From NCBI GenBank assembly GCA_021647885.1, contig JAKITV010000009.1, positions 1-63,231 on the forward strand: a stretch of 63,231 nucleotides of DNA, given 5' to 3'. Positions 61,817 through 63,231 of the stretch are shown here, piece after piece. The position numbers were made by a program, and so were the translations under genes. Positions within the stretch are counted from its first letter, which is position 1, and every line of letters begins with the position of its first letter. The notes below the pieces were generated by a model that saw only the letters and a program-made list of their open reading frames with translations, was not told the origin of the DNA and did no database searches. Source of the DNA: Flavobacteriaceae bacterium. GTDB lineage: Bacteria > Bacteroidota > Bacteroidia > Flavobacteriales > Flavobacteriaceae.

Positions 61817-63007
61817 TTAAAAGTGAATATCAAACTGCAACCTGTACATTAATTGGCTATTGTTATTATCAATCTCTAAATAGCTAATATCACTTTGTAC
61901 TTTTAAACTGTGTCCTACAATATATTTTGACACTCCTAAAGTATATTGATTTTCAGTATTTTTGCCTGTAATATTTTTATCTAATTGAATATTTGTATAG
62001 CGTCCAGAAATTTCCCAATCGTTTTTGAGCAAGTAGCCAGCTTGTAGGTTTAAACCGTTTCCAATCTGTACAATATCTCCTGTAAGAGTCCCATCAAAAT
62101 TTTTTGCAAAAGGGTCTTTTGCATCTCTATTGGCATATTCTCCCATAAATGAGAAACCTTTATATTTAAACATGGCATCGATAAAGAGGGTAGTAATATT
62201 TGTTTCATAAAAGCCAGTATCAGTTTCCATATAAGACCCCATATTACTTCTTGTTTTAACAGCATTATTATTAAAATCGTAAGTTGCTCCTACAGCTAAT
62301 TTTGGAGTTGTTTCGCGTTTCAAGTCACTTCCAGAATAGTCTCCTTTTCCTGAAAATTTCCCAAAAGGCAATAACTCAATACGTCCTGTATATTGGTGAC
62401 CTCCAATATTCCCAGTTGTGACATTTCTTCCTTCCCCTTGTGACACAGAAATTATTTCTCGAACTATAAATTTGTCAGAAAGATTAAAATGATGCCTTAG
62501 TTGCACTCCTACATCGCGATCAATATTAAATCGGCTATTTAAAAGTGAACGATCGACTAATTGCATATTAGCCGATGATATTACACGTTCTCTATTTCCT
62601 GGAAGTTTTGTTTGCCCAAACCATAACACAAAATTCCCGGAGAAGTTCCATTTTATTACAGCATCCAAAATATATCTTGGTGCATTACTTGTAAATTGTG
62701 ATGCGCCTGAGATATCCCTATTGGATAAACCCAACTCTAATTTGTATTTTAGTTTAGGTGTAAAAGCAAAACCATCAAACTTTAATCGTGCTCTACGTAC
62801 TAAAAAATTTGATTCATTACTCTCGCCATCTTCCCAATTGGAAATTGCTAAAATTTGCATTCTTGCACCAATTTTCATAGTCCAAGAACTATCCTGTCCT
62901 ACAAGGTTAAAAAGTCCCTTTCCAAATTTGGGAGCTGTGGTTTCTTGAGCGTTTATAAAAGGAATGGTAAAAAGAGCTATAGCAATAAGCAATAGTTTGA
63001 GTTTCAT
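61817..63007 (-). CDS. Phosphate-selective porin, OprP/OprO family
   Basis: A 396-residue outer-membrane barrel with a signal peptide (to about residue 20, INAQ). SWTMKIGARMQILAIS and LVRRARLKFDGFAFTPKLKYKLELGLSN match the family start, and KVQSDISYLEIDNNNSQLMYRLQFDIHF forms the last strand with a terminal Phe. It admits phosphate or polyphosphate across the outer membrane. Upstream of and cotranscribed with the Pit gene, probably. Confidence 0.9.
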   Translation of the reverse strand: MKLKLLLIAIALFTIPFINAQETTAPKFGKGLFNLVGQDSSWTMKIGARMQILAISNWEDGESNESNFLVRRARLKFDGFAFTPKLKYKLELGLSNRDISGASQFTSNAPRYILDAVIKWNFSGNFVLWFGQTKLPGNRERVISSANMQLVDRSLLNSRFNIDRDVGVQLRHHFNLSDKFIVREIISVSQGEGRNVTTGNIGGHQYTGRIELLPFGKFSGKGDYSGSDLKRETTPKLAVGATYDFNNNAVKTRSNMGSYMETDTGFYETNITTLFIDAMFKYKGFSFMGEYANRDAKDPFAKNFDGTLTGDIVQIGNGLNLQAGYLLKNDWEISGRYTNIQLDKNITGKNTENQYTLGVSKYIVGHSLKVQSDISYLEIDNNNSQLMYRLQFDIHF

Positions 63008-63091
63008 AATTCAGTATTAGTTTTTGTCATTGCAAATAACTAAAACCAATGTTAATTTAATGTTTCCTGAATATTATGGTTTGGATAACTT

Positions 63092-63124
63092 AAAAAAAAA
63101 GACTGCCTTGGCCAAAGGCAGTCC
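63092..63124 (-). terminator. Terminator for a minus-strand gene beyond the right edge
   Basis: GACTGCCTT-GGCCA-AAGGCAGTC with an A-run on the left, which is a T-run on the minus strand. It ends a transcript arriving from beyond 63231; nothing else is seen to the window edge. Confidence 0.7.
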
Positions 63125-63231
63125 TTAGAATTCATGATAATGTAGTCGACAAAAACTAATAGATTATAATGAAATACTAAACATTTTGTCTTAAGACAGT
63201 GCTAATATCTAATTCTAAAATGACATTAGTG

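Overview
The window is AT-rich chromosomal DNA from a member of the Bacteroidota, almost certainly a Flavobacteriaceae. The signs are type IX secretion (Por) C-terminal sorting domains on two secreted proteins, promoter -7 boxes of the form TAnnTTTG, Bacteroidota-specific families (DUF6090, DUF5679, DUF3109, membrane-anchored DtxR-FeoA), an unlinked-type haem locus, and many short dispersed palindromes. The species cannot be named from the sequence alone.

Layout. 1-1.8 kb: 3' part of a large secreted repeat protein. 1.8-5.4 kb (minus): an exonuclease, a serine hydrolase, an O6-alkylguanine repair protein and a CNNM/CorC-like membrane protein. 5.5-7.0 kb (minus): a two-gene module, a proteasome-beta-like Ntn hydrolase plus a 62-residue protein, inserted immediately after hemB and flanked by a duplicated hemB 3' end. 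7-18.7 kb: haem biosynthesis. hemA, hemCD and hemE (with hemB downstream) are on the minus strand. An AraC regulator, hemH, a secreted beta-propeller protein and hemJ are on the plus strand. A decayed REP-type transposase lies between hemE and hemB. 18.8-23.5 kb: NtrY-like kinase, crotonase, an acyltransferase/HD/GNAT operon and a bacilliredoxin. 23.7-26.4 kb: TerB/J-domain protein and a type II restriction-modification pair. 26.5-35.7 kb: iron genes. These are a DtxR regulator, a membrane DtxR-FeoA fusion, a FeoB split in frame into two ORFs, a decayed beta-barrel gene, an S9 peptidase, and on the minus strand a second complete feoA-feoB with a small Cys-rich partner. 36-40 kb: SCO protein, M1 peptidase, rseP. 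40.1-43.1 kb: two tRNA genes around a D-aminoacylase-like gene and several gene relics. 43.3-51.3 kb: sugar transporter, dsbD, hsp20, deaminase, S41 protease, MarC, DUF3109. 51.4-54.1 kb: LytS/LytTR-type two-component pair. 54.3-59.2 kb: nrdB, a MITE-like element, nrdA and a yeast-type cytosine deaminase. 59.4-63.0 kb: Pit phosphate transporter with PhoU-like tail and an OprP-like porin.

How genes work together. The haem block covers glutamyl-tRNA to uroporphyrinogen III to coproporphyrinogen, then protoporphyrinogen oxidation (HemJ) and iron insertion (HemH); coproporphyrinogen oxidase is not here. The two Feo systems and DtxR proteins supply and sense iron. OprP and Pit form an outer/inner membrane phosphate route.

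The strongest candidate for an undescribed system is the 1.5-kb Ntn-hydrolase/small-protein module at the hemB 3' end. It has the proteasome-like Thr1/Asp17/Lys pattern and sits between 36-bp imperfect direct repeats that both encode the HemB C-terminus. Other points worth checking are the in-frame split feoB, the candidate LytTR direct repeats 21 bp apart, the MITE-like element in the nrd locus, and the DUF6090 relics around the tRNA genes.
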